From Lentisphaerota bacterium (GTDB lineage: Bacteria; Verrucomicrobiota; Lentisphaeria; Victivallales; Victivallaceae), in contig SUWL01000027.1 of NCBI GenBank assembly GCA_015061495.1, positions 1-34,018 on the forward strand: a stretch of DNA of 34,018 nucleotides, given 5' to 3'. The notes beneath the pieces are model-generated. The model ran no database searches, was not told where the DNA came from, and saw only the letters and a list, made by a program, of their open reading frames with translations. Of this stretch, positions 16,144 through 24,622 are shown in pieces. The translations under genes and the position numbers were made by a program. Every line of letters starts with the position of its first letter. Position 1 is the first letter of the stretch.

Positions 16144-16920
16144 TCAATAAGCGGTATACCGGACAAATTTGTCCCAAGAATCCTGATCCCAGAAACCGGA
16201 TTCGGTTTCTGCGTGTACCATCCGGGGGGCACTGTCCAGCAGTGCGGTAAGTTCCCGCCAGTCGATATTTCCATCCGACGGCGGATTATGGTCGTCAAAT
16301 GAACCGTAATTGTCATGCAAATGGCAGGTGACGATCTCATTTTTCATCACTTCAAAGGTATTTTTGACCCCGCCTTGATAGCAGTTGGCATGTCCGGCAT
16401 CAAAACACATGCCGACCAATTCATCATGATAGGAGGCGGCAAGCGCGGCAAGCCGGGTGATCACATCCATCTTTTCGGCGCTGTTTTCCAATGCCAGCGC
16501 GATCCGGTTGCGGTGCAGTGCCGGCAGCAATTCATCGACAGTGCGTTTGATCCGGTCAAAATCCCGGTCGATCTCATTGCGATCCGGCATTCCGAGGTGG
16601 ATGGTGTAAGTTTTAACCTCCAATCCGGCGAGCTGATCCAGAAACCGGCTGTGCCGGGCAATCATCTGCCGGTGCGCAGTTTCATCCCGCTGCACACAAT
16701 CATTACCGACTCCCCACAAAGCATGACAGGCAGGGGCAGTCAAGTTGTTTGCCGCCAGCAGACGGACGATTTCCGGGATGAAATTCCCGTCTTCCCGGAA
16801 CCAGTACGGATGGGCGACGATCTCTTTAACCCCCCATGAAGCGGCGTCAGCCATTACTTTGCCGATATCATCGGTGGAGATTTTTTTCCATTCGATAAAG
16901 TGAACCAACGGCTTTTTCAT
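16144..16920 (-). CDS. Sugar phosphate isomerase/epimerase-type TIM barrel
   Basis: The 258-residue protein belongs to the xylose isomerase-like/AP endonuclease 2 superfamily. Metal-binding residues typical of the fold are present: Glu145 (LALENS), Asp174 and His177 (CFDAGHAN), His200/His202 (CHLHDN) and Glu238 or Glu240 (HAETES). The NYGSFDDHNPPSDGNIDW segment fits the substrate loop seen in members that isomerise or epimerise ketoses and their derivatives. It is cytoplasmic. Its start overlaps the stop of the ceramidase-like gene by ATGA, and it is the last gene of the nine-gene operon. Likely it processes a sugar released from the imported glycan; the substrate is unknown. Confidence 0.85.
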   Translation of the reverse strand: MKKPLVHFIEWKKISTDDIGKVMADAASWGVKEIVAHPYWFREDGNFIPEIVRLLAANNLTAPACHALWGVGNDCVQRDETAHRQMIARHSRFLDQLAGLEVKTYTIHLGMPDRNEIDRDFDRIKRTVDELLPALHRNRIALALENSAEKMDVITRLAALAASYHDELVGMCFDAGHANCYQGGVKNTFEVMKNEIVTCHLHDNYGSFDDHNPPSDGNIDWRELTALLDSAPRMVHAETESGFWDQDSWDKFVRYTAY

Positions 16921-18260
16921 TTGTTCTCAAGCTCCATATTGATCTGACGGCAAGCCTCTTTCAACCGGGTGGCGAAGTGGATCGAGTACGGGTTTGAACG
17001 GGGGGTATTCTCATAACCGCCGCGCTGATAATTCCAGAGGTTGGGAATATAACCGCTGCCGCTGCCATTATTCATAATGGAAACCAGCACCTCCTGAAAA
17101 GTACCGAAAATCTCTTTGCGCAGTTCCAGACCGATCTCCACAAATGGTTCGGCAGGCACTCCGGCAAGCAGGACATCACCCAGAGCGATAGCGGTGATCT
17201 GGAAATCAAATTCCCGCTTTTCTTTGGCGACTTTCAACAGATTTTCAGCGAAATACCGCAATACTTTGGGACTTTTTTTAGCGAAGTCGATCGCGGTAAG
17301 CGGCGCGGAAGATGACGCGGTATCTTCCGGAGGATATTTGGCAAGGATCTCTTGAGCTTCAGCCAGCTCTTCCGGAAAAAGTTCCCGGGAGGTCACGTGG
17401 ATATCCCGGCATACCGCCTGCATCACCGGATTCTGACACGCGCGGAGCTTTGCCATACCGGCAATGATGCTTGCCGCATAGCCGCTGCCGATCCTTTCGG
17501 CTTCAGCAAAGGAACACTGGGGATCGGGATCATTGAGGTCAAAGTGGTTGATATTGCCGGATGCTCCGATCAGCGGCATGCACATGGAATTTGCTCCCAG
17601 AACCGCTTCCACTTTGTGCGCGCAGATCCCCGGCCAATCTCCGGAAATATCGTTGCCGCCGGTGGTGTCGGCGTGGTTGCACACCGAAGCAAAGAGAACT
17701 TTACCGTGGTTATTGGTCAACTGCAGCAGCGGGATCTCCGGATCGATCTCTCCTTCCGGTCGCACGGCATCGGCAGTGCATTTGGGCGGATTGGTGACCA
17801 CCTGGCCGTTTTTCATCCAGAAACGGCGGTTGAATCCAAGATCGAAATTGAATCCTCTCCCGCAGGAAATATGCAGACATGGCGCAAGGCTGCCGATCGC
17901 TTCTGCCAGAGCTTCTTTGAATTGTCCGGCGGCAAAATCCGCATAAGTTTCATCGTAACCGCCCCTGCCCTTGCGCAGTTCCGGAGCAGTATGGCAGTGG
18001 GTGGCTCCGCTCAAAATAACCGGATCATCAAGCATTTCTCCGGCGATTTGCCGCACTTTGGCAAAAAGTTCCGGAGTAACAGTGATCAACTCAAACTGCA
18101 CGCACAATGCCGTGATGTCATTATTTTTCAGCAGCACTACCCGGACTTCCAGCGGATCGTGTATATTTTCCCAGATGCGGGTGTTGAAATACCCTGCCAA
18201 ACCCATTTTCATTGGCGGATTGATATGTTTCCTGCCAATACCGAAACTTAATTTATCCAT
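16917..18260 (-). CDS. Neutral ceramidase N-terminal-like metal hydrolase
   Basis: The 447-residue protein resembles the N-terminal domain of neutral/alkaline ceramidases, a family found widely in PVC and Bacteroidota bacteria next to sugar genes. It starts with FGIGRKHINPPMKMGLAGY, has the metal-binding GATHCHTAPEL (His88 and His90), an NHADTTGGNDISGDWPG segment and GASGNINHFDL. There is no signal peptide, so it is cytoplasmic, unlike true secreted ceramidases. The ATG at 18260 is chosen because AGAGGT lies 8 bases upstream; the frame extends only six codons further. It lies 4 bases after one gene and overlaps the isomerase gene by four bases. An amide or ester on a sugar derivative is a plausible target; activity on ceramide is not supported. 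Confidence 0.75.
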   Translation of the reverse strand: MDKLSFGIGRKHINPPMKMGLAGYFNTRIWENIHDPLEVRVVLLKNNDITALCVQFELITVTPELFAKVRQIAGEMLDDPVILSGATHCHTAPELRKGRGGYDETYADFAAGQFKEALAEAIGSLAPCLHISCGRGFNFDLGFNRRFWMKNGQVVTNPPKCTADAVRPEGEIDPEIPLLQLTNNHGKVLFASVCNHADTTGGNDISGDWPGICAHKVEAVLGANSMCMPLIGASGNINHFDLNDPDPQCSFAEAERIGSGYAASIIAGMAKLRACQNPVMQAVCRDIHVTSRELFPEELAEAQEILAKYPPEDTASSSAPLTAIDFAKKSPKVLRYFAENLLKVAKEKREFDFQITAIALGDVLLAGVPAEPFVEIGLELRKEIFGTFQEVLVSIMNNGSGSGYIPNLWNYQRGGYENTPRSNPYSIHFATRLKEACRQINMELENK

Positions 18261-18264
18261 AAAA

Positions 18265-20256
18265 TTACCTCTTTTCAATCAGAATATCTGAACCGATTTT
18301 TTCGCTGTTGAAATGCCAATATCCATCTTTTTTGACCGTGCTGCCGTAAAGGGATTCAAACTCGCCGCCGACTTTGAATTTACCGGCATTGCCCATTGCT
18401 CCACCGGCAATCACGATGCACCGTCTGCCCTCCCCGTCCGTGAGTACCGCCGCCCGCGGGCGCCCTTTGAGTACTTCGAGATCAAGCATGACGATCGGAT
18501 TACCGCTCAATATCCATTTTTCAATGCCTTTGACCGCTGAATTGGCGTGCTTCAGATCGGCCATGAATTTTTCCCGGTAACCGGGGATGGGAATATTCGG
18601 ATTGGTGATCGCCGGCAGATAGTAGTTGATAAAGCCGGTCGCTCCGTCGATCACATGCGACAGGTACATCGTCCGCAATTCAACGGCATCGGGAGTACGG
18701 TAACGCGCCCAATTCGCCGGATCGGCAAGTTTTTCCACCGGTTCATAATACGCCCAGCTGAATGCCTGACCTACTAAAATATGGGGCATCTGCAGTTTTT
18801 TCACTGAAGCTCCGGCAAATTCCAGCGGATTGAGATCGCTGTCCGGCTTATTCAACGGATACGGATCGGTCCCCATAATGTCGCAGGTATTGACATAGGA
18901 TGGCAATTCCGTATAGTGCATGGTCACCAGCCATGCCGGATGATCGGGATCCAGGTCAAAGAGCGCTTTACGGCGGTCGACAAGCAGCTGACGTTTTGCC
19001 GCCGGCATCTCATCGCAAATGTACCACATCAGCAGCGCCGGATGATCTTTGAAAGAATTGACCGCTTTTTCCACGATTTTATCCCTGCCGGTAACTCCCT
19101 GCCAAACGATATTGTCATAGTACCCGCCCGGATACATATTGGCAAGATTGAATGCCACCATCAAACCGTGCGAAGCAATGGAATCCAGCGCCTGCCGGAT
19201 CGAAGAAATCGAATTATTTTCATCGCCGGTGTAACGGTCGCGGGGCGTTTCCCTGCCCACCCCGTCAAAGCGGTATTTTTCATTGAGCGACATACTGCCG
19301 TAAGGCATCACACAATTAAATCCGCTATCCCGGAGCATCGCCATCTCATCGGGCGGACATTGACCGATATACATGCCGATGGGCAGAAATTTTTTACCAT
19401 TAACCCGCAATATCCGGTCGATACCGACTCCGACCCGGGGCGGTTTCGCGGCAAGTTTGACCGGAACGGCACAGGAATCCAGAACCTTTTCACCCTGTTT
19501 CAACGTCAGTTTCAACTGATGATCACCGCTTTTACCGGCGGGGAAATTCAATTTTGCCAAACCGTCTGCCACCTTTGCCGAAGCGGATAAAACACCGTTA
19601 TTGCCGGATAATTCACCGTAAATAACGCAATCTGCCGGCAGTTTGCCGCAGGTATTGAGCGCACCGGCAAGCACTGCAGGCGCCTTTTCATCCAACACCA
19701 GAGGTGCCGGAGCTATGGCGTAAACCTGATTGACTTCATGCTCCATGATCCGCAGGGAATCGAACCAGATCTCGCCACAGTAACCGTGAAACAGATCCAA
19801 TGTGATTTCACAGTAATCACTGCCGGGATACATGGAAAAAACCTGCTCCAGCAAGGTCCAATCGGCACTTTCGATCAAACCGTGCGGATAGATCCAATGC
19901 AGCGTTTTGCCGTTTTTATCGCAGAAACGCAAAATAAACGATCCGGCGGTACGGTATTTGCCGCGCTGCGTGATATTGGCTTTTAGCCAGCAGCTTATCC
20001 GGTAAGTTTTGCCGTGTTCCAGCCGGACGATCCGGGAAACCGGTTTGCTCTTGCCGGGGATCATCCCCTGCGGACGGTTGACATAAAGGGCATTGGTCGC
20101 ATTACGTCCCTGCCGGACGATGGAAAACTCCTCCGGAACGTTCCACGAACGTGTCCCGTACTCAAAATCAGCGTTGTCAAACTTTTCCACAATACCTCCT
20201 GCGGCAATCAGATTCCATGCCATGACTGCCAGAAAAATCCCGAATTTTTTCATCAT
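18265..20256 (-). CDS. Secreted carbohydrate-binding module plus TIM-barrel glycosidase-like protein
   Basis: A 663-residue exported protein. Residues 1-20 are a signal peptide (MKKFGIFLAVMAWNLIAAGG). Residues about 25-165 look like a CBM4/9-type beta sandwich (FEYGTRSWNVPEEF through EIWFDSLRIMEHE). A linking Ig-like domain follows, then from about residue 275 a (beta/alpha)8 domain beginning LRVNGKKFLPIGMY. WYICDEMP with Glu416 matches the acid/base strand of clan GH-A enzymes. The C-terminal beta domain is related to that of the four-module paralogue at 24623-27892. The TTG at 20259 and ATGs at 20256 and 20253 all follow GGAG; ATG 20256 is chosen. It comes 14 bases after the pseudopilin gene. 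The substrate is unknown; no exact GH family is assigned. Confidence 0.82.
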   Translation of the reverse strand: MMKKFGIFLAVMAWNLIAAGGIVEKFDNADFEYGTRSWNVPEEFSIVRQGRNATNALYVNRPQGMIPGKSKPVSRIVRLEHGKTYRISCWLKANITQRGKYRTAGSFILRFCDKNGKTLHWIYPHGLIESADWTLLEQVFSMYPGSDYCEITLDLFHGYCGEIWFDSLRIMEHEVNQVYAIAPAPLVLDEKAPAVLAGALNTCGKLPADCVIYGELSGNNGVLSASAKVADGLAKLNFPAGKSGDHQLKLTLKQGEKVLDSCAVPVKLAAKPPRVGVGIDRILRVNGKKFLPIGMYIGQCPPDEMAMLRDSGFNCVMPYGSMSLNEKYRFDGVGRETPRDRYTGDENNSISSIRQALDSIASHGLMVAFNLANMYPGGYYDNIVWQGVTGRDKIVEKAVNSFKDHPALLMWYICDEMPAAKRQLLVDRRKALFDLDPDHPAWLVTMHYTELPSYVNTCDIMGTDPYPLNKPDSDLNPLEFAGASVKKLQMPHILVGQAFSWAYYEPVEKLADPANWARYRTPDAVELRTMYLSHVIDGATGFINYYLPAITNPNIPIPGYREKFMADLKHANSAVKGIEKWILSGNPIVMLDLEVLKGRPRAAVLTDGEGRRCIVIAGGAMGNAGKFKVGGEFESLYGSTVKKDGYWHFNSEKIGSDILIEKR

Positions 20257-20270
20257 CAATTCTCCATGTA

Positions 20271-20954
20271 CTACAGCGTATGAATCTGATAATTCCGGTC
20301 AATATATTCCGCAAATCTCAATTCCTTGTACTGGTTCAACAGGGCATTGCTCCAATAGACATTGCTGAGCTCTCCGCCCTGCAGTCCGGAACAGTGACCA
20401 TCGTAAAACGCCAGATTGCAGACCCCGTTATGAATGGTGAAAGGCACCCCCTGCCCGACGGCGTGAGTACTGGTCAAATTGCGGTGAGTGGTATTGCCGC
20501 TGCCGACGTTGTGATTATTGGTGGCGCTGTCGCCGAGCATTGTCTGTCGGGAAGGTGTGAGAACTTTGGAAATTATCACCGGATTGGTTTTGAGCAGTGT
20601 GCCGGAGACAAAACCGTAGGTATAGATCAGCGAATATGCTGCCGGTTTGCTTGACGGACAGAAAAGCATATCATCCACATCGGTTTCCGTACCGGAAAGA
20701 TAATTTTCCTGCTGCAGACGGTAATTCAAAAACGTTTTGGTATCATCCCCGCCGTAGAGCCTGCCATCCGTGGCATCGGCGTACATAAAGGCGAATGTCG
20801 CAATATTTTTCACGTTGTTCATACACGAAGCGCTCCTCCCCCGCTCCCGCGCTGAATTTAGAGCAGGAAGCAGAATCGCCGCCAGTATGGCAATAATGGC
20901 GATCACGACCAGCAGTTCGATCAGAGTGAAAGAATGTTTTTCATGTTGTTTCAT
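20271..20954 (-). CDS. Type II/IV pseudopilin-like protein with H-X9-DG motif
   Basis: The 227-residue product begins with a short basic leader and the prepilin signature [20 protein letters not shown], with Glu at +5 of the predicted mature protein; the residue before the cut is Ser rather than the usual Gly. The C-terminal part contains [13 protein letters not shown], which is exactly the H-X9-DG motif of the pseudopilin-like family greatly expanded in PVC bacteria. Such proteins are cut and methylated by a prepilin peptidase and sit in the inner membrane or a pseudopilus. AAGGAG precedes the ATG. It lies 82 bases after the transporter gene and 14 bases before a secreted enzyme gene, so it is embedded in the glycan operon. 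Confidence 0.93.
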   Translation of the reverse strand: MKQHEKHSFTLIELLVVIAIIAILAAILLPALNSARERGRSASCMNNVKNIATFAFMYADATDGRLYGGDDTKTFLNYRLQQENYLSGTETDVDDMLFCPSSKPAAYSLIYTYGFVSGTLLKTNPVIISKVLTPSRQTMLGDSATNNHNVGSGNTTHRNLTSTHAVGQGVPFTIHNGVCNLAFYDGHCSGLQGGELSNVYWSNALLNQYKELRFAEYIDRNYQIHTL

Positions 20955-21036
20955 TTTTTTGCTCCTTGTTTTTGGGGTTTGGTCGGTTGGTAAAACAATT
21001 CAATGGGAAAACATATTAATGATACAGTTGCCTCCT

Positions 21037-22362
21037 TTACGTTTTTGATTTTTGCGGTTGTATAAAACAGCGTCGTGCAGTTTCCAGCATAAACAGAGTT
21101 GCAATGAGGGTGAAAACGGCATCAAAGATGAATAAACTGCGGTATCCGGCGATATCCAGCACTTTGCCGCAGAGAGCATTGGCGATGAATCCGACAATGC
21201 CGCACATCATGACGTAGGCACTGACAAATTGTCCGAACCGGTCGGCAGGCAGGAGTTTGACCATCAGCGGGATGATCGAGAGATTCTGGATGGTGTAGAC
21301 CGCGATCATCAGCACTCCGGTAACGGCGAAAGTTGCCGGGGAACGGGCGAAAAAGTATCCGGAAGCATCCAGTATGAAGATCAACAGTGCGGTGCCGGTG
21401 AAAATTTTCAGCGGATCACTGCGGTCGATGATAAAGAACATCACCGCAGCGGTCGCTGCTCCGGCAAGCGAAGCATAACTCATGATCACTCCATAGGTTT
21501 CCGGCGCGATCCCGATCTCTATGGAAGCGAAAAGCACGCAAAAAAGCATCCGGCATACCGATGCCATCATCGTCATCGACAGACCGCAGAAAAGGATCAG
21601 ATAAAACGGTTCAGCAAAACATTCACGCAGATACATGAGAATGTATCCGGCGGCTTTGCGGAACGGTTTTTGCGAAGTTTCCGAATTTTCCGGAGCGGGA
21701 TATTTCCCTTCCCGGACAAAGAGTGCCGTACCGGTGAAACTCAGCAGTACCGCCAGCGCGATGCCGGTGAATATCCAAGACATGAAGTCCGGTACAAACT
21801 GCATCAGCAGCCGGTTGAAAAGATATCCGCTTACCGAACTGGCGATCAGCGTTCCAGCCTGAAGCCTGCCGATGAAATTTTCCGGAATGACATCCGGCTT
21901 GAGGTAAGACATCACCGTGCCGATGACCATATTGGCAAGGTGCATGAGAATGTAGGTGACGCTGTAAAGCAGTATCGTTATCTGCCGGTTCATTTCCGCC
22001 GCCCAGACCGGCAGCCATCCCAGCATGATCATGCATCCCGCCATGACCGGGACAGCGGTCAGAATATAGGGCATTCTTCTGCCGAAACGTGTGCGGGTAC
22101 GGTCGCTGACCGTGCTGATGACCGGATTGAGCAGGATACTGATCCCGGAAGGAATACTACCCAACACCATTCCGGTGAGTGCTCCGGATGCTCCGAGAGC
22201 GTGGAAATTCAACGGCAGCAGTGTCGGGACAAAGACCGTTTCCAGCATATTGTACCAGAATGAGCCGAGCAATACCCAGCCGGATACCCAGCAGAGTTTC
22301 AAAAGAGTATACTGCAGTGAGCCGACGGTGTAAAGTCTGGTTTTTTCCGGTGAAACAGTCAT
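21037..22362 (-). CDS. MFS transporter, glycoside-pentoside-hexuronide (GPH) type
   Basis: A 441-residue membrane protein with about 12 predicted helices and the loop SDRTRTRFGRRMPYI after helix 2, the GPH-family form of the major facilitator motif. These carriers import sugars and small glycosides with sodium or protons. AAGGAT sits 8 bases before the ATG, and the gene starts 6 bases after the GH78 stop. It is the only transporter in the nine-gene operon, so it probably imports the sugar or short glycoside released outside. A near-perfect ribosome site (AAAGGAGG, 21038-21031) overlaps its stop codon but is not followed by a gene. Confidence 0.88.
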   Translation of the reverse strand: MTVSPEKTRLYTVGSLQYTLLKLCWVSGWVLLGSFWYNMLETVFVPTLLPLNFHALGASGALTGMVLGSIPSGISILLNPVISTVSDRTRTRFGRRMPYILTAVPVMAGCMIMLGWLPVWAAEMNRQITILLYSVTYILMHLANMVIGTVMSYLKPDVIPENFIGRLQAGTLIASSVSGYLFNRLLMQFVPDFMSWIFTGIALAVLLSFTGTALFVREGKYPAPENSETSQKPFRKAAGYILMYLRECFAEPFYLILFCGLSMTMMASVCRMLFCVLFASIEIGIAPETYGVIMSYASLAGAATAAVMFFIIDRSDPLKIFTGTALLIFILDASGYFFARSPATFAVTGVLMIAVYTIQNLSIIPLMVKLLPADRFGQFVSAYVMMCGIVGFIANALCGKVLDIAGYRSLFIFDAVFTLIATLFMLETARRCFIQPQKSKT

Positions 22363-22368
22363 GTTTTT

Positions 22369-24615
22369 TTATCCTTGCGGCAGATCGGTGATCACGGTTT
22401 CAATTTTGCCGGATGCCCCGTGGAATTCCTGATCCGGCAGAATGATATCGGCAGTACAGCCGTCCGGGATCCGGATGGCACAGTTGATTTTTTTTCCAGT
22501 TCTTTCCCAGCGGATGCTCAATTGACCGTGAGGAGTCTGGTAAGCGGCAGCAAATGAATCCAGCTGCGGTATCAGACAGGGACGGATGCTGATCCGGCGG
22601 AAACCGGGTTCTGCCGGAGAAAATCCCGCCAGATAACGGTAACTCCAGGCGTAGACGTCGCAGAATGAGTTATGGTTGCGGGAACAACTGCCGTTCCAGA
22701 GTTCCCAGAGCGAAGCAGCACCGTTTTCCGCCATAAATCCCCAGCCGGGATAGGCTGTCTGGGTGAACATCTTAAAGGCATCTTGCGGATAACCGTATTC
22801 CGCAAGGGCGCGCGGAACGCAGCGCGCACCGACGGTGCCGACCAGTGCTTTGTGTCCGGCTTCCCGGACGCGGGAAACCAGCGCAAAGGCGACCTTTTGC
22901 CGCAATTTTTCCGGTACGATCCCGCTGATCAGAGCCAGTGCGGTTGCCGCCCATGAAGCGTTATCATAGAGATCGTTTTCCGGATCGAAAAAGGTTTCAT
23001 GCACGGTTTGAGCGATCATCCGGCATCGTTTTTCACAATAACGCACATCGGCAGGATGGTTTAGCAGTTTGGCGAAGCGTGCCATATCCTGTAAATTCTC
23101 ATACCACATCACCGTATCGATCATTGTCGGATCGCCGAAGCGTGGTGACGGCATTTTTTTGTTTCCGTATCCCAACGGATTCCAGGCATCTCCGAAACCG
23201 AAGTGGATCAGGTTCTTATCAGCAAGTTCCTCGCTGTATTTCAGAACCTTTTTCAATGCCGGATAATATTGGCGGATCAGCGAATCATCTCCGTAAAATT
23301 CGTAGACCAGCCGGGCGAAGCGGAAGTAGAAAATGTCTGCCCCCGGAGAACCCTGTTCAAAACCCCAGAGCGTAGTAGGGCCGTGAGTGCTCAAACAGCC
23401 GCCGGGACGCTGGATATCCAGAATGATTTGTGCCAGTTGTTCATAACCTTTGCGGCAGTTGAAGTTCCATAATCCCGGTTCAACAGTGAGTGAAGCATCC
23501 CCCAGCCAACCGAATTTTTCCCGGGTCGGACAATCAAAGGGAATACCGGCGAAGTTCGCCAGGAAAGAGGTTTCCGCCAACTCTCTGATGCGGTTGAATA
23601 TCCGGTCGGAAGTGTGGACTTCTCCACATTTTTTCATCTCCGAAGCGATGAATTTCGCCTGCGCCCGGTGGATCGTTACTTCCGGAACGGATACGCTTAT
23701 TTCCACATATTGAAAACCGTGCCGGACAAAATGGGCATGCCAGTATTCGGTCTGACCGCCGCCTTTGAGGATGTAATTGTCGGTCTGGAAACGTGCGCCC
23801 TGCTGGGCGGCGGCGATATCTTCCGTATCAACTCTGCCGTCAGGATAGAGCAGTTCGCCGTAGCGCAAAGTCACAACTGCTCCGGCAGGGCCGGAAACTG
23901 CGATCTCCACACATCCGGCAAGGTTGATCCCGTAATCAAATACGGTGATATTTTCTGCCGGATGCGTTATATTTACCGGAGAAATTTCCCGAAGCACCCG
24001 GCAGGGATCGATATTTTCCTTTTCCACGATCCCGCCCGGAGGAACCGTGCGGCAGGCGCTGCGCCAGGCGGAATCATCAAATTCCGGCAGCATGCAGCCG
24101 GGGATCTCCAGCCGCGCATCGTAATCTTCGCCCTCGAAGCGGGAATCAAAGGTGATCGGGCTGTCGCAAACTTTCCAATGCACTCCGGAAGATTCCACTG
24201 TACGGCGGTTGATTTCCACGTCACACAGCAGTTTGGGCCGGGAACGCCATGAGGAGAAGTTGACCGTGTACTTCCAGTTGTTCCGGCTGTTGTAAAAGCC
24301 GTTGCCCAGCAGTACGCAAAGGGAATTTTTGCCGGGACGGATCAAGCCGGAAATATCGTAATCAAGGTAACTGTCATGGTAATCGTACTGGGTCAGTGCC
24401 GGAGCGTACCAGATATCTCCGGCTTTTACTCCGTTGATATAAAGTTCATGGACACCCAGAGCGCACAGGTGGACGACCGCTTCCCGGATATTTTCCGGAG
24501 CGTTGAAAGTTGTCCGCATGATCGGTGCCGGCGGTGCCGGCTGAAAGTAGATGTTGCTGGTACTTCCGGCGATCCATTTACCCAGCCACTTACGGGTTGC
24601 AGAATATTTTTTCAT
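22369..24615 (-). CDS. GH78-type alpha-L-rhamnosidase
   Basis: The 748-residue protein shows the bacterial rhamnosidase layout: N-terminal beta domains with LGVHELYINGVKAGD and FVRHGFQYVEI, then the (alpha/alpha)6 barrel with DCPTREKFGWLGDA. Glu366 in that motif matches the general acid of GH78, and the Trp and Asp that follow are also present. NHNSFCDVYAWSYRYLAG and a C-terminal beta domain complete it. GH78 removes terminal alpha-L-rhamnose by inversion. No signal peptide is present, suggesting action on imported rhamnosides. The ATG at 24615 is chosen over the longer frame because GAGGAA lies just upstream, inside the stop region of the previous gene 7 bases away. The MFS gene follows after 6 bases. 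Confidence 0.92.
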   Translation of the reverse strand: MKKYSATRKWLGKWIAGSTSNIYFQPAPPAPIMRTTFNAPENIREAVVHLCALGVHELYINGVKAGDIWYAPALTQYDYHDSYLDYDISGLIRPGKNSLCVLLGNGFYNSRNNWKYTVNFSSWRSRPKLLCDVEINRRTVESSGVHWKVCDSPITFDSRFEGEDYDARLEIPGCMLPEFDDSAWRSACRTVPPGGIVEKENIDPCRVLREISPVNITHPAENITVFDYGINLAGCVEIAVSGPAGAVVTLRYGELLYPDGRVDTEDIAAAQQGARFQTDNYILKGGGQTEYWHAHFVRHGFQYVEISVSVPEVTIHRAQAKFIASEMKKCGEVHTSDRIFNRIRELAETSFLANFAGIPFDCPTREKFGWLGDASLTVEPGLWNFNCRKGYEQLAQIILDIQRPGGCLSTHGPTTLWGFEQGSPGADIFYFRFARLVYEFYGDDSLIRQYYPALKKVLKYSEELADKNLIHFGFGDAWNPLGYGNKKMPSPRFGDPTMIDTVMWYENLQDMARFAKLLNHPADVRYCEKRCRMIAQTVHETFFDPENDLYDNASWAATALALISGIVPEKLRQKVAFALVSRVREAGHKALVGTVGARCVPRALAEYGYPQDAFKMFTQTAYPGWGFMAENGAASLWELWNGSCSRNHNSFCDVYAWSYRYLAGFSPAEPGFRRISIRPCLIPQLDSFAAAYQTPHGQLSIRWERTGKKINCAIRIPDGCTADIILPDQEFHGASGKIETVITDLPQG

Positions 24616-24622
24616 GATCGTT

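Noticed and set aside
16161..16174. GGACAAATTTGTCC palindrome near the end of the isomerase gene
   Set aside because: It falls in ordinary codons (Asp-Lys-Phe-Val) and its core resembles the 5556-5573 palindrome only partly; no regulatory position.
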